From the NCBI GenBank assembly GCA_027923965.1, contig AP026969.1:2418001-2482000 (forward strand): a stretch of DNA of 64,000 nt. Reading direction: 5' to 3'. The notes under the pieces are model-generated. The model was given only the letters and a program-made list of their open reading frames with translations. It made no database searches and was not told where the DNA came from. This DNA is from Comamonadaceae bacterium OS-1. Its GTDB lineage: Bacteria > Pseudomonadota > Gammaproteobacteria > Burkholderiales > Burkholderiaceae_C. The translations under genes were made by a program, and so were the position numbers. Positions within the stretch are counted from its first letter, which is position 1; each line of letters opens with the position of its first letter. This document shows, in pieces, positions 1 to 11,281 of this stretch.

Positions 1-1329
1 CTTCATGAACTCTTCAAACTCCAGCTCCTTGATCTCGGTGTAGACGGTGATGAATTCCTTGCCCAGGATGTCGTGCAGGTCGGTCTCGTTGCGCAGCAGG
101 TCCAGCGCCTCGCCCAGGCTGCGTGGCAGCGAGAACGGGGCCAGGTAGGCATCGCCCTTCATCTCGGCCTTGGGCTTGATCTTCTTTTGCATGCCCAGGT
201 AGCCGCAGGCCAGGGTCATGGCCATGGCCACGTAGGGATTCGCATCCACGCCGATAACGCGGTTTTCCACCCGCCGTGCCTGCGGGCTGGAGATGGGCGA
301 GCGGATCCCGACGGTGCGGTTGTCGTAGCCCCATTCGGTGTTGATGGGCGCGGCGGTGTTGCGCGACAGGCGGCGGTAGCTGTTGACGTACGGGGCCACC
401 AGGGCCATGGCGGCGGGCTGGTAACGCTGCAGGCCACCGATGTAGTGGAAGAATGCCTCGGACGGCGTGCCATCGTCGTTGCTGAAAATGTTCTTGCCCG
501 TGGCCTTGCTGACCAGGCTTTGGTGCACATGCATGGCGCTGCCGGGCTCGCCCTCGATGGGCTTGGCCATGAAGGTGGCGTACATGTCGTGGCGCAGTGC
601 CACCTCACGCACCGTGCGCTTGAAGAAGAAAACCTCATCGGCCAGGCCCAGCGGGTGGGCGTGGAAGAAGTTGATCTCCATCTGCCCGGCACCGGCTTCG
701 TGGATGAGCGTGTCTACGTTGAGCTCCATCTTGTCGCAGTAGTCGTACAGCTCTTCAAATAGTGGGTCAAATTCATTCACCGCGTCGATGCTGTAGGACT
801 GGCGCGAGGTTTCGGCCCGGCCACTGCGGCCAATCGGCGGGCGCAGCACGGTGTTGGGGTCGGTGTTGCGGGCCACCAGGTAAAACTCCAGCTCCGGCGC
901 CACCACCGGCTCCAGCCCCATCTCTGCGTACAGGTCGCAGACCCGGCGCAGCACGCTGCGGGGCGCAAAAGGCACCAGCTTGCCCTCGCGGTCGTAACAG
1001 TCATGGATCACCTGCGCCGTGGGGTCGCTGGCCCAGGGGACGATGCGCACGGTGGATGCGTCGGGGCGCAACTGCATGTCGCGGTCGGTGGGGTTGACCA
1101 CGTCGTAGTACGGTCCCTGCGACGGCAGCTCGCCGGTCACGCCCATGGCCACCACCGCCTCGGGGATGCGCATGCCGCGGTCTTCGGTGAACTTGGCGCG
1201 GGGCAGGATTTTGCCGCGCGCCACACCGGTCAGGTCGGGCACCAGGCATTCCACCTCGGTGACCCGGCGCTCGTTGAGCCAGTTCTCCAGGTCGTTGAAG
1301 GTCATGTGTTCTTTTTTGACATCGGCCAT
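1..1329 (-). CDS. puuA: Glutamine synthetase-family protein, gamma-glutamylputrescine synthetase-like (partial, C-terminus cut by window edge)
   Basis: The minus-strand frame opens at an ATG (MADVKKEHM) and stays open for 443 codons to base 1, so only about the last dozen residues should be missing. It shows glutamine synthetase catalytic motifs: AGAGQMEINF, KPIEGEPGSAMHVHQS, and NRVIGVDANPYVAMAM near the C-terminal part. The family ligates glutamate to an amine with ATP. The downstream-to-upstream partner puuD (51 bp away, same strand) favours putrescine as the amine rather than ammonia, but other amines (ethanolamine, spermidine, isopropylamine) are possible. It is the second gene of a puuD-puuA transcript. 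Family assignment is firm; the substrate is inferred from context. Confidence 0.85.
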   Translation of the reverse strand, partial: MADVKKEHMTFNDLENWLNERRVTEVECLVPDLTGVARGKILPRAKFTEDRGMRIPEAVVAMGVTGELPSQGPYYDVVNPTDRDMQLRPDASTVRIVPWASDPTAQVIHDCYDREGKLVPFAPRSVLRRVCDLYAEMGLEPVVAPELEFYLVARNTDPNTVLRPPIGRSGRAETSRQSYSIDAVNEFDPLFEELYDYCDKMELNVDTLIHEAGAGQMEINFFHAHPLGLADEVFFFKRTVREVALRHDMYATFMAKPIEGEPGSAMHVHQSLVSKATGKNIFSNDDGTPSEAFFHYIGGLQRYQPAAMALVAPYVNSYRRLSRNTAAPINTEWGYDNRTVGIRSPISSPQARRVENRVIGVDANPYVAMAMTLACGYLGMQKKIKPKAEMKGDAYLAPFSLPRSLGEALDLLRNETDLHDILGKEFITVYTEIKELEFEEFMK

Positions 1330-1380
1330 AGGCAATTTCTCCAGTTAGGTTGGGTTGCTATGACTTACGGAGCGCCCACA

Positions 1381-2223
1381 CTAGGTGCTGAGCGCTGCGT
1401 AAGCCGTTTTTTCACGTTGACGTGATCTGCACGCGGCCCCAAAGGCCGCAAATATCGCTGTGTAAAAAGGGTTCTCGGACCAGCGCCACTCGGGGTGCCA
1501 CTGCACCGCGTAGGCAAACGCCGGGGAAGCCGTGATCTCGAAAGCTTCAATCAGCCCGTCGGGCGCATGGGCAATGGCTCGCAAGCCCGGTGCCAGCCGC
1601 CCAATGCCCTGGCCGTGCAGCGAGTTCACTTGGGTGCGCACGCCGCCCGCCCACTGGGCCATGGCGGAATCGGGGTGGATCAGCAGGTCGTGGCGCAGGC
1701 CGTATTGCGTGGCCAGGGGGGCGGTCTCGTCCTCGCGGTGGTCTTGCAGGCCGGGCACGTCATGTACGGCCTGGTGCAGGCTGCCGCCCAGGGCCACATT
1801 GATTTCCTGGAAGCCCCGGCAGGCCCCCAGCAGCGGCACACCCATGGCAATACAGTGGTGCACCAGGGCAAAGGTCAGCGTGTCGCGGGCCGGGTCCAGC
1901 GGCAGGCTGGGGTCGGTCACGGGCTCATTGAAATGCGAGGGGTGCACGTTGGAGGGCGAACCGGTGAGCATCACCCCGTCCACCAGGGCCAGCAGCGCAG
2001 GAATGTCGGCCGCATCGGCCAGCGGAAAACTGACCGGCTGGGCCAGCGCCCCGTCGCGCACGGCGCGGGCGTATTTGTCGCCCAGGTACAGGTAGGGCAG
2101 CGAGGAATCGTCGCCACCGCGCTGGCGGTGGTCCATCGGCAGCCACACCAGGGGGCGCTGCGTTACCGCAGGGCTGCGCATTGCAAGGGGTTCAACGGTG
2201 ATTGCGTCTGAGGTGGAGGTCAT
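1381..2223 (-). CDS. puuD: Gamma-glutamyl-gamma-aminobutyrate hydrolase, class I glutamine amidotransferase-like (peptidase C26)
   Basis: The 280-residue protein carries the glutamine amidotransferase nucleophile elbow LLGACRGFQE with Cys at about 135, the LTGSPSNVHP loop typical of PuuD, and the catalytic His in QWHPEW near the C-terminus. Length matches the family (about 250-280). PuuD releases GABA from gamma-glutamyl-GABA at the end of the glutamylated putrescine route. It lies just upstream of the puuA-like ligase on the same strand, so the two likely form one transcript. The true start could also be an internal Met (MRSPAV or MDHRQR); no strong ribosome binding site fixes it. Confidence 0.85.
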   Translation of the reverse strand: MTSTSDAITVEPLAMRSPAVTQRPLVWLPMDHRQRGGDDSSLPYLYLGDKYARAVRDGALAQPVSFPLADAADIPALLALVDGVMLTGSPSNVHPSHFNEPVTDPSLPLDPARDTLTFALVHHCIAMGVPLLGACRGFQEINVALGGSLHQAVHDVPGLQDHREDETAPLATQYGLRHDLLIHPDSAMAQWAGGVRTQVNSLHGQGIGRLAPGLRAIAHAPDGLIEAFEITASPAFAYAVQWHPEWRWSENPFYTAIFAAFGAACRSRQREKTAYAALST

Positions 2224-2319
2224 GCCAGCCAGGGTCCAGAGGAAGTTGTTACCAATCCGTGATCCACTTCACTGTAACCGACGCGCCCCTTCCACGCCGC
2301 CGCCAATACTCTTTATTTT

Positions 2320-2362
2320 GTAGCTGCTTGTGCTTATTGATTAAGCGCTGGAGGCCGATTTC
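2320..2362 (+). repeat. Dispersed imperfect palindrome, copy 1
   Basis: This has the form TAGCTGCTTGTGCTTAT, short loop, TAAGCGCTGGAGGCC. It belongs to the family found repeatedly in this window. It lies in the 158 bp gap between puuD and the S1/P1 nuclease gene, close to the nuclease stop codon. Nothing else was seen in that gap. Confidence 0.75.
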
Positions 2363-2381
2363 ACTCCCAAAATCCAGGATT

Positions 2382-3413
2382 TCACCGGGGTGTCGCGTAC
2401 AAGACGTTGACCAATTGCGCCAACCGTGCCCCAGCATTGGTGAGCTGTTGGGTCTGCAGGGCATTCTGCCGGGCGCGGTAGTCGGCCGGGTCGACCAACG
2501 TGGCGGGCCACACCCTGCCCTTGTCCAGCCTGGCCGGGCCTACCGACAGGCCCGCAAAAGCGGCACCCGACACCGCCACGGTGTCGCTGGCCCAGGTCTG
2601 TGCCAGGCGACCCACGCCGGCCCGGCTCTTGCGCAGCGCCCGCGCCGCTTGGACCATGCTGGCGGGCACGGCATCGGCGCGCAGCCCGTCGGGCAAGTCA
2701 TCCCACAGCGCGTGCAGGTTGTCACCGTGGCCCGTGTCGAGACTGTTGCCGCCACGGGTCTCCAGCGGTTCAGGGCCTCCCGGCACGTCGGGATCTACGG
2801 CTTTGCCAGTCTCATCCAGGTACAGCGCTCCCACATGCAGCGGCTGGTGCAGGTCGCCAATAAAGTGCGCCAGCAGCCGCAGGGCCTCGGCCCGGCTGGT
2901 GATGCTAAACGGCGGCGGCACCGGTTGGCCTTGCAGTTGGGCAATGGCGGCGTTGATGGCGTGCACCAGATCGTGGTCGTTGGTGCCCACATAGCCCATT
3001 TTGTAACGGGCATGCTGGTAGGCCACGTCGGCATAGTGGTAGGTTTTGTGGCAGTCGCGCGACTGGCCGCAGGTGTTCCAGTTGCGCGACGCGTAGCTTT
3101 GCATGGCCTGCACGCCCTCGGCGGTCTCAAAACGGGTGCAGGCAGGCGATGGCCAGCGTTCGTCTGACGCGTATTCAAACCCCCGCGTGCCCAGGCCTAC
3201 GCCCTTGGCGCAATCGGCCCAGGGCGCCGCCTGCGCCAAGGTCAGCCCCATGTCGCGCTGCAGCCCGGCCCGGGCCTGCGGGGTCAGCAACTGGTCGGCA
3301 ATGGCACCGACCAGCATGTGCCCCTGGTGGCCCCAGGCAGCCGCGCGCAGCGGCACCCAGCAGGCCAGCGCCAGCAGCCAACCCCACCGGTATGTGTGTG
3401 TTCGACTTTGCAT
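2382..3413 (-). CDS. Secreted S1/P1-type zinc-dependent nuclease
   Basis: The 343-residue protein begins with a Sec signal peptide (basic start, WGWLLALACWVPL core, cleavage after AAA at about 26), leaving Trp27 as the mature N-terminus. The P1 nuclease zinc ligands can be laid out: W27 and H32 (mature W1/H6), an Asp in WADCAKG, His in HYADVAYQ, the HFIGDLHQPLH motif with H, D+4 and H+10 spacing, and HALWD with H and D four apart. The enzyme cleaves single-stranded DNA and RNA and has 3'-nucleotidase activity, here presumably in the periplasm or outside the cell for nucleotide scavenging. The full ligand set suggests it is active. Confidence 0.9.
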   Translation of the reverse strand: MQSRTHTYRWGWLLALACWVPLRAAAWGHQGHMLVGAIADQLLTPQARAGLQRDMGLTLAQAAPWADCAKGVGLGTRGFEYASDERWPSPACTRFETAEGVQAMQSYASRNWNTCGQSRDCHKTYHYADVAYQHARYKMGYVGTNDHDLVHAINAAIAQLQGQPVPPPFSITSRAEALRLLAHFIGDLHQPLHVGALYLDETGKAVDPDVPGGPEPLETRGGNSLDTGHGDNLHALWDDLPDGLRADAVPASMVQAARALRKSRAGVGRLAQTWASDTVAVSGAAFAGLSVGPARLDKGRVWPATLVDPADYRARQNALQTQQLTNAGARLAQLVNVLYATPR

Positions 3414-3422
3414 ATTTCAGCA

Positions 3423-4187
3423 CTAAATTTTGACAGGCTTTTTGGCCAGCAATGCATGCATCCAGTTGGCGTGCCGGGGTGTGCAGGCGGCCTGGGCCTT
3501 TTGCAGTTGCACCGCCAGCCGGGTGTAAATCTTTTGCGGCAGGGTGCGGTCTGGTGGCGGCTGCAAGGCCGCACCGCAGTGGATACAGGGCTCGTCCTGG
3601 ATGTAGGTGCCATAAGGGTTGCCCGCCAGGTCCATCAGCCACGCCGACACAGCATTGGTACCCGGCTCGGCCACACCCACCAGGGTTTGCCGCTGCACCC
3701 CGTATGCCGGAAACAGCGACCGCAGCCGCGCTTCGTCAAACCGGTTCACATGGCCCCAAGGAGGGTTGCGGCCACCACAGCGCTGGCAGGTGCTGCGGCC
3801 ATGGCGGATATCTTGCCGGTAAGGCACGCCCACCACGATGTAGCGCGCCGCCACCCGCGCCAGTTCTGCGCACACCCGGGGAAGTTGCGGTGGGGGAATG
3901 TGTTCCAGCACTTCGGCGCACAGCAGCAGGTCGAACGCACCGCTCTGGAATTGCAGGGCTGCCGCATCGCCCTGCACGCAGTGCACGCGGGGGTCGTCCA
4001 GCTTGGGCGGGTCCAGGTCCAGAGCGGTCACCTGGGCGTAGCGATCGGCCAGTTGCCGGGCCAGGAAGCCATCGCGGGCACCGATGTCCAGCGCGGTCTG
4101 CACATCGGCAGGCAGCAAAGCCATCAGATCGGCCACGCGCTGCCGGTCCGTCCGACTGTTGCGGTTATCTTCCAGACTGAGGAACAT
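3423..4187 (-). CDS. Class I SAM-dependent methyltransferase
   Basis: I place the start at the Met of MFLSLEDNRN (254 residues) because an excellent ribosome binding site (AAAGGAGG, 7 nt upstream) precedes it; a longer reading to base 4256 has no such support. Motif I is TALDIGARDGFLARQL, followed by VTALDLDPP (acidic residue binding the SAM ribose) and FDLLLCAEVLEHIP. A CxxC pair (CQRCGG) and a second (CIHCGAAL) suggest a structural metal site in the C-terminal half. The substrate cannot be told. The gene ends nine bases from the nuclease start, so the two are probably co-transcribed. Confidence 0.8.
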   Translation of the reverse strand: MFLSLEDNRNSRTDRQRVADLMALLPADVQTALDIGARDGFLARQLADRYAQVTALDLDPPKLDDPRVHCVQGDAAALQFQSGAFDLLLCAEVLEHIPPPQLPRVCAELARVAARYIVVGVPYRQDIRHGRSTCQRCGGRNPPWGHVNRFDEARLRSLFPAYGVQRQTLVGVAEPGTNAVSAWLMDLAGNPYGTYIQDEPCIHCGAALQPPPDRTLPQKIYTRLAVQLQKAQAACTPRHANWMHALLAKKPVKI

Positions 4188-4369
4188 GTTGCGACCTCCT
4201 TTCCTCGGAACGTGGGCACGTTCTTCACAGCAGCAAGACATGGACCACCATGCCATGCCAGACCATCTGCAAGCGTGCCGCTGATACCGGCGAATTGCAA
4301 GCCCCGCACGCTGCCCAACAAAAAAAAGCCGACACCCCCTGTGCCGGCCCGGTGAGAGGCGTCAGATCG

Positions 4370-4741
4370 TCAGAGCGTCCCGGAAGCTGCCGTACTGGCA
4401 GAGGCATTCGTGGCCGTGCCTGTAGCCGCCGCGTCGTCTGCCCCACGTCCGTGGCGGATGTGGCCTGGCGCATCGTCGGCCCCACGCGCCTGGCGCACAT
4501 GCCCTGCTGCGTCATCGGCGCCATGACCTGCGCGGCCAAGGCTGGAATCGTCTCCGGATGCCGAGCGCGATGGCGAGGAAGACGAAGCAGAACCAGACGA
4601 CGAGCCGGATGAAGACGAACCAGAGGACGACTTGCCGGAAGAGCCAGAGCTACCTCCCTTGCCTGCCATGGCCGGAGCGCTGGCCAGTGCAAGGATCAGG
4701 CTGGTAGCCGTGGCCACCAAGGCGGTACGAAGGGTGTGCAT
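4370..4741 (-). CDS. Small secreted Ser/Gly-rich low-complexity protein
   Basis: The 123-residue reading starts at MHTLRTALVATATSL, preceded by AAGGAA eight bases upstream, and begins with a signal peptide that should be cut after SAPAMA. The mature part is a Ser/Gly tract, then an acidic/His-containing region with three imperfect repeats of the type GRGADDAAGHVR, and an Ala/Thr tail. No known domain was recognised. It is divergent from the DUF6502/DUF5666 pair, and the DUF5666 protein carries a similar Ser/Gly tail, which suggests a common extracellular or surface function. A longer start at 4801 exists but would put the signal peptide at an internal position. Confidence 0.6.
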   Translation of the reverse strand: MHTLRTALVATATSLILALASAPAMAGKGGSSGSSGKSSSGSSSSGSSSGSASSSSPSRSASGDDSSLGRAGHGADDAAGHVRQARGADDAPGHIRHGRGADDAAATGTATNASASTAASGTL

Positions 4742-4780
4742 GGTGCGATTCCTTAAAAAGTGGGTTAGGACAAGATTTGC

Positions 4781-4862
4781 GTGTGATTTTTTCCCACACA
4801 CGAGTCAACTATATGCGGGAAATTTTCCCACTGCAATGGTTTTGTGTAATTTTTTCCCACAA
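4781..4862. promoter_or_regulatory. Divergent control region with three TTTTCCCAC repeats
   Basis: Between the Ser-rich gene and the DUF6502 gene there are three copies of a T-rich CCCAC element: GTGTGATTTTTTCCCACA (4781-4798), GGGAAATTTTCCCAC (4817-4831, itself a palindrome) and GTGTAATTTTTTCCCACA (4844-4861). Their CCC cores are 34 and 29 bp apart, close to three helical turns, so they would lie on one face of the DNA. This looks like a regulator binding array or two back-to-back promoters. The binding protein is unknown. Confidence 0.5.
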
Positions 4863-4880
4863 ACGCGCTACATTTAGGCC

Positions 4881-5759
4881 ATGGAAAGCTCTAGCACCTC
4901 GCCTGCAGGTCCCCCGCCCGCCCTCGTCCGCGCCCTGCGCAAAGTTCTGCGCCCGGTGGTGCGGGTGATGTTGTCGCAAGGCATCACCTATCCCTACCTT
5001 GCGGAGCTGTTGAAAAATTTGTTTGTGGACGTAGCCGAGAGTGAATTCCGCCTGGACAACAAGCCGCCCACCGACAGCCGCATCAGCCTCATGACCGGGG
5101 TGCACCGCAAAGACGTGAGCCGCCTGCGGTCCGAACTTCAACTGGCCACGGACGCGGTGCCAGATGTCGTCTCGCTCGGCGCAGCGCTGGTGGCCGTCTG
5201 GCTGGGCACGGCGCGTTACCTGCAGCAAGACGGCAGTCCGCTCCCCCTGGCGCGCTTTGCCAGCGACGGCGGCGAACAGTCGTTTGAAAGCCTGGTGGCG
5301 GGCGTGAACAGCGACATCCGCCCCCGTGTGGTGCTGGACGAGTGGCTGCGCCTGGGCGTGGTGCACATCGACGCGGCCAACCGGGTGTGCCTGAATGCCC
5401 AAGCCTTTGTACCCAGCGAAGGTTTTGACGAAAAAGCCTATTACTTTGGCCACAACCTGCATGACCATGCGGCCGCGGCCGCCAGCAACCTGCTGGGGGG
5501 CAAGCCGCCATTTCTGGAACGCAGCGTGCAATACGACGCGCTCAGCGAAGCCTCCATCGCCGTGCTGGCGCGGCAAAGCACGGACGCCGCCATGAAAGCC
5601 CTGCTGGCCGTCAACAAAAATGCACTGTCCCTGGAACAAGCGGATGCCGCAAACGGCATGCCGCGCCATCGCATGACCTTTGGCGTGTACTTTTACGCCG
5701 AGCCGGTGGCTGCCGATGCCGATGCCCCCCTCACCCAGGCACCGGGAGCGGCACCATGA
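4881..5759 (+). CDS. DUF6502 family protein
   Basis: The 292-residue protein starts MESSSTSPAGPPPALVRALRKVLRPVVRVML. The N-terminal 90 residues (GITYPYLAELLKNLFVDVAESEF, then TDSRISLMTGVHRKDVSRLR) read like a helix-turn-helix-type domain, which fits the DUF6502 family whose role is not known. There is no signal peptide or membrane segment, so it should be cytoplasmic. Its stop overlaps the start of the DUF5666 gene (ATGA), which implies translational coupling. A working guess is a DNA-binding regulator of the pair, acting on the repeat array just upstream; that is inference only. Confidence 0.8.
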   Translation: MESSSTSPAGPPPALVRALRKVLRPVVRVMLSQGITYPYLAELLKNLFVDVAESEFRLDNKPPTDSRISLMTGVHRKDVSRLRSELQLATDAVPDVVSLGAALVAVWLGTARYLQQDGSPLPLARFASDGGEQSFESLVAGVNSDIRPRVVLDEWLRLGVVHIDAANRVCLNAQAFVPSEGFDEKAYYFGHNLHDHAAAAASNLLGGKPPFLERSVQYDALSEASIAVLARQSTDAAMKALLAVNKNALSLEQADAANGMPRHRMTFGVYFYAEPVAADADAPLTQAPGAAP

Positions 5760-7153
5760 GCCCCCGCTGGTTCAGTCTTCCTGCCGCTGCGTTGCTGGCA
5801 GCCCTGCTCGCCGCGCCGCATGCCTTTGCTGCCAACGTCTGTGGCACAAGCGACTCGCCCGTCAATCCCCAGGCCGTTGCGCCTGGAATCGGCGGCACCG
5901 GCAACACTGCGCTGCGCCCCGGCCTCGGTGGCACGGGTGATGTAGCCGCCAAACCGGGCCTTGGTGGCACCGGTATCGACGCTGCCAGGCGCCACGACAA
6001 CGGAGGCATTGGGGGCACCGGTATCGTGGGCGTGATCACCGGTTTTGCCAGCATCTGCGTCAACGGGATGGAAGTGCACTACGACACCACCACCCCGATC
6101 CACGACAACGGCCTACCCGCACAGACCAGCACGCTGACCGTGGGCCAGGTGGTCGTGGTGACGGCCATCGGCCAGGGGGACGAATTACAAGCCCGGCAGA
6201 TTGCGCTTCAGCACCTGGCCATCGGGCCCGTGGCCTCTGTGGATATGGCCCGCGGCGAGCTGGAGGTGCTGGGGCAAACCGTGCACTGGAGCGGAGACGC
6301 CGCACAGTGGGCCGCTCTGCAAATCGGACAATGGCTGCGCGTCAGCGGCATGCGGCTCAGCGACGGCAGCATCGAGATGTCGAACCTGCAGGCCGTGCCG
6401 CCCCAGGCACAGGCCGTACTCACGGGCCCGGCACAGCAGGGCACCCACGGCAGCATCCGGGTCGGTGGTGCCACGGTACACACCGAGCAACTCGGCTTCA
6501 TCGACGGCCTGCGGGCCTGGCGCGCCGCCAGCGGCGGACAGGAAGTTCAGGTCCGTGGCACCTGGGACGGGCATATGCTGGTAGCCACCGCGCTGCAGGC
6601 AGAGCCCACGCGCAGTGCACTGGGGCAGGTGGAGCGCGTCGTGATCGAAGGCTATGTCCGATCGGCCTCGCGGGACAGCCTGGACATTGGCCAGGGCCGC
6701 ATGGCGCTGGCCAGCACCTTACCCGGGGCCGAGCGGGCTGCGCTAAGTGGCGATAGGGAACAGCGGGTCCGGATTACCGGTCTGCGCGATAGCCAAGACC
6801 GCGTGACCGTGCAGCACATCGAGGTGCGCCACAGCGAAGCCAAGCGCAGCAACCCGCAAAGCGGCAAAAAAGCGGGAAGCACCAGCGGTGGCAGCTCTGA
6901 CGACTCCAGCGGCAGCTCGGGCTCGCAAACGTCTGGCAAAACGGAAGCGGGGGATGACAGCAAAAGCGGTACCAGTGGCAGTTCCGGTTCTTCCGGGAGT
7001 TCGGGCAGCTCCGGCAGTTCTGGCACCTCGGGCAGTTCAGGCAGCTCTGGGAGTTCGGGCGGTTCTGGCAGCTCCGGTGGCTCTGGGAGCTCCGGTGGCT
7101 CTGGGAGCTCCGGCAGTTCGGGCGGTTCAGGAGGTAAGGGCAAAGGAAAATAG
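5756..7153 (+). CDS. Secreted DUF5666 domain protein with GIGGTG repeats and Ser/Gly-rich tail
   Basis: The 465-residue protein has a signal peptide (cleavage after HAFA), then four glycine-rich turns of the type GLGGTG or GIGGTG between residues 40 and 95. The middle (about 100-370) is built of repeated beta-rich modules (VVVVTAIGQGDELQARQI, GPVASVD, VEGYVR) typical of DUF5666, which resemble OB-like folds. The last 95 residues are almost pure Ser/Gly (SGSSGSSG) ending in GGKGKGK. It is coupled to the DUF6502 gene by a 4-base overlap. Function is unknown; the architecture suggests an exported or surface protein. The tail parallels the Ser-rich protein encoded divergently. Confidence 0.8.
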   Translation: MSPRWFSLPAAALLAALLAAPHAFAANVCGTSDSPVNPQAVAPGIGGTGNTALRPGLGGTGDVAAKPGLGGTGIDAARRHDNGGIGGTGIVGVITGFASICVNGMEVHYDTTTPIHDNGLPAQTSTLTVGQVVVVTAIGQGDELQARQIALQHLAIGPVASVDMARGELEVLGQTVHWSGDAAQWAALQIGQWLRVSGMRLSDGSIEMSNLQAVPPQAQAVLTGPAQQGTHGSIRVGGATVHTEQLGFIDGLRAWRAASGGQEVQVRGTWDGHMLVATALQAEPTRSALGQVERVVIEGYVRSASRDSLDIGQGRMALASTLPGAERAALSGDREQRVRITGLRDSQDRVTVQHIEVRHSEAKRSNPQSGKKAGSTSGGSSDDSSGSSGSQTSGKTEAGDDSKSGTSGSSGSSGSSGSSGSSGTSGSSGSSGSSGGSGSSGGSGSSGGSGSSGSSGGSGGKGKGK

Positions 7154-7185
7154 TCGGCGCACAGCGCAGTAGCCGGGACTTCTTT

Positions 7186-8469
7186 TCAAGCCAGCCACAC
7201 CACCAGCGCGTGCAGCGCCAGACCGGCCAGCCCGCCCACCAGCGTCCCGCTGATACGGATGAACTGCAGGTCGCGGCCCACGCTCAGCTCCAGTTCTTGC
7301 ACCAATTGGCGGTCGTCCCAGGCCTTGATGGTCTGCGCGATATGGCTGGTCACGCCGGTACGCAGGCTCAGCGCCATCTGTCCCGCTGCGGCCATCACAT
7401 GTTCGTTGATGGCCTCGCGCAGGCTGGCATCGCTGGCCATGCGCTCGCCCACCGCGCCCAGCACAGCCTGCAGGTTGCGGGCGATGGCCGATTGTGGATC
7501 GGCCAGGTCGTCTTGCAGCAATTGTTTGATGTCGGTCCACAGTGAGGCCACAAATTGGCGCACCGCCGGGTCGGTCAGCGCCCGCTCTTTCAGGTCGTCG
7601 CAGGCCTGGCGCAGGGCCGGGTCGTTGCGCAGGCGGGTGATGTACTCGGCCAGCCAGGCCTGGTAACGCAGGCGCGCCGGGTGCGCGGGCTGGGCCAGCA
7701 CCTCACGTAACTCGTCCAGGGCCGAGGCGCTGAGTTTCTCGGCCATGCTGTCGGCCATTTTGGAGGTGGACGCCACCGCGTCCACCAGGCCCACCACCTT
7801 GGGCCATTCCTTGCGCACGTGCTTGTGCAGCAACTCCGACACTGCCGCCTTCACCTCGTCCTGCGCCAGGTACTCGCCCAGCTTGACCAGCCCGGCATCC
7901 AGCAGTTCGTTGTGCCGCCCGTCCTGCGTCAGCAGGCCCAGCACCTCGCCCGCCGTGGCGGCTGCGTCCCAGCGCCGCGCCTGGGCCACCACCAGCTCCA
8001 AGGTGGCACGCTGCATGCGCGCGTCGTCAAACACATTCAGCAACCCCAGCGCGACACCCTGGGCCTGTTGCGCCCACAAGGCCATGCGCGCCGGGTCGCG
8101 CAGCCACGCGCCCAGGCGCTGCGCCGGGTCCAGCACCGCCAGCTTGGCCAGCAGCGTGGCCGGGTCCAGAAAATGGTCGCGCACAAAGTCGGCCAGGCTG
8201 TCGGCGATGCGCTCCTTGCTCTGCGGAATGATGGCGGTGTGCGGCAGCGGAATGCCCAACGGATGCCGAAACAGCGCCACCACCGCAAACCAGTCGGCCA
8301 GCGCGCCCACGGCCGATGCCTCGCAAAACGCCCGCAACCAGCCCCAGCCGCCCTGCCCGCCCATGGCGTGGCCCAGCAGCAGGCCGCCCAGGGATGCCAG
8401 CAGCAGCGCGATGGCAAACCACTGCATTCGGCGCAAAGACTGGCGGCGGGGATCGGTGGGGGTCGGCAT
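7186..8469 (-). CDS. DUF445 family membrane protein (YjiN-like)
   Basis: From the Met of MPTPTDPRRQS the protein has about 427 residues. It has an N-terminal membrane helix (WFAIALLLASLGGLLLGHAM), the DUF445 signature CEASAVGALADWFAVVALFRHPLG followed by IPHT-type IIPQSKERIADSLADFV, long helical repeats, and a C-terminal membrane helix (GTLVGGLAGLALHALVVWL). This is the usual DUF445 design, with two membrane segments flanking a large soluble helical part. A GTG nine codons upstream (8496) is an alternative start; neither has a clear ribosome binding site. Biochemical role is not established for the family. The gene converges with the DUF5666 gene 33 bp away. Confidence 0.85.
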   Translation of the reverse strand: MPTPTDPRRQSLRRMQWFAIALLLASLGGLLLGHAMGGQGGWGWLRAFCEASAVGALADWFAVVALFRHPLGIPLPHTAIIPQSKERIADSLADFVRDHFLDPATLLAKLAVLDPAQRLGAWLRDPARMALWAQQAQGVALGLLNVFDDARMQRATLELVVAQARRWDAAATAGEVLGLLTQDGRHNELLDAGLVKLGEYLAQDEVKAAVSELLHKHVRKEWPKVVGLVDAVASTSKMADSMAEKLSASALDELREVLAQPAHPARLRYQAWLAEYITRLRNDPALRQACDDLKERALTDPAVRQFVASLWTDIKQLLQDDLADPQSAIARNLQAVLGAVGERMASDASLREAINEHVMAAAGQMALSLRTGVTSHIAQTIKAWDDRQLVQELELSVGRDLQFIRISGTLVGGLAGLALHALVVWLA

Positions 8470-8517
8470 GGGGGGAGCATAGCCCGGATGGCCCACCTAC
8501 CCCTTTTCATCAAATTT

Positions 8518-8562
8518 CATAGCTGGTTGCGCTTATGGAATAAGCGCTGGAAGCCTATTTTT
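8518..8562 (+). repeat. Dispersed imperfect palindrome, copy 2
   Basis: The copy reads TAGCTGGTTGCGCTTAT, loop GGA, ATAAGCGCTGGAAGCC, then a T-rich run. It lies in the gap between the DUF445 gene and hsdM, at the left border of the defence operon. The rest of that gap (8563-8683) presumably holds the hsd promoter, but no convincing -35/-10 pair was found. Confidence 0.8.
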
Positions 8563-8683
8563 AGCCCAACCTCTTTTAAACCAAGCGCTAGCGTAAACTG
8601 CCGCGATTGCCGCCGCCGTACCTGTGCGCGCACTGCGGCCAGTGGCCACCATGGCCCCACCCCTCTCCCGATAGCCCGACTGC

Positions 8684-11273
<2,590 letters not shown>

Positions 11274-11281
<8 letters not shown>

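Noticed and set aside
6960..7145. Tandem Ser/Gly codon repeats that look like a short repeat array
   Set aside because: They are in-frame low-complexity codons of the DUF5666 protein tail, without unique spacers, so not CRISPR.
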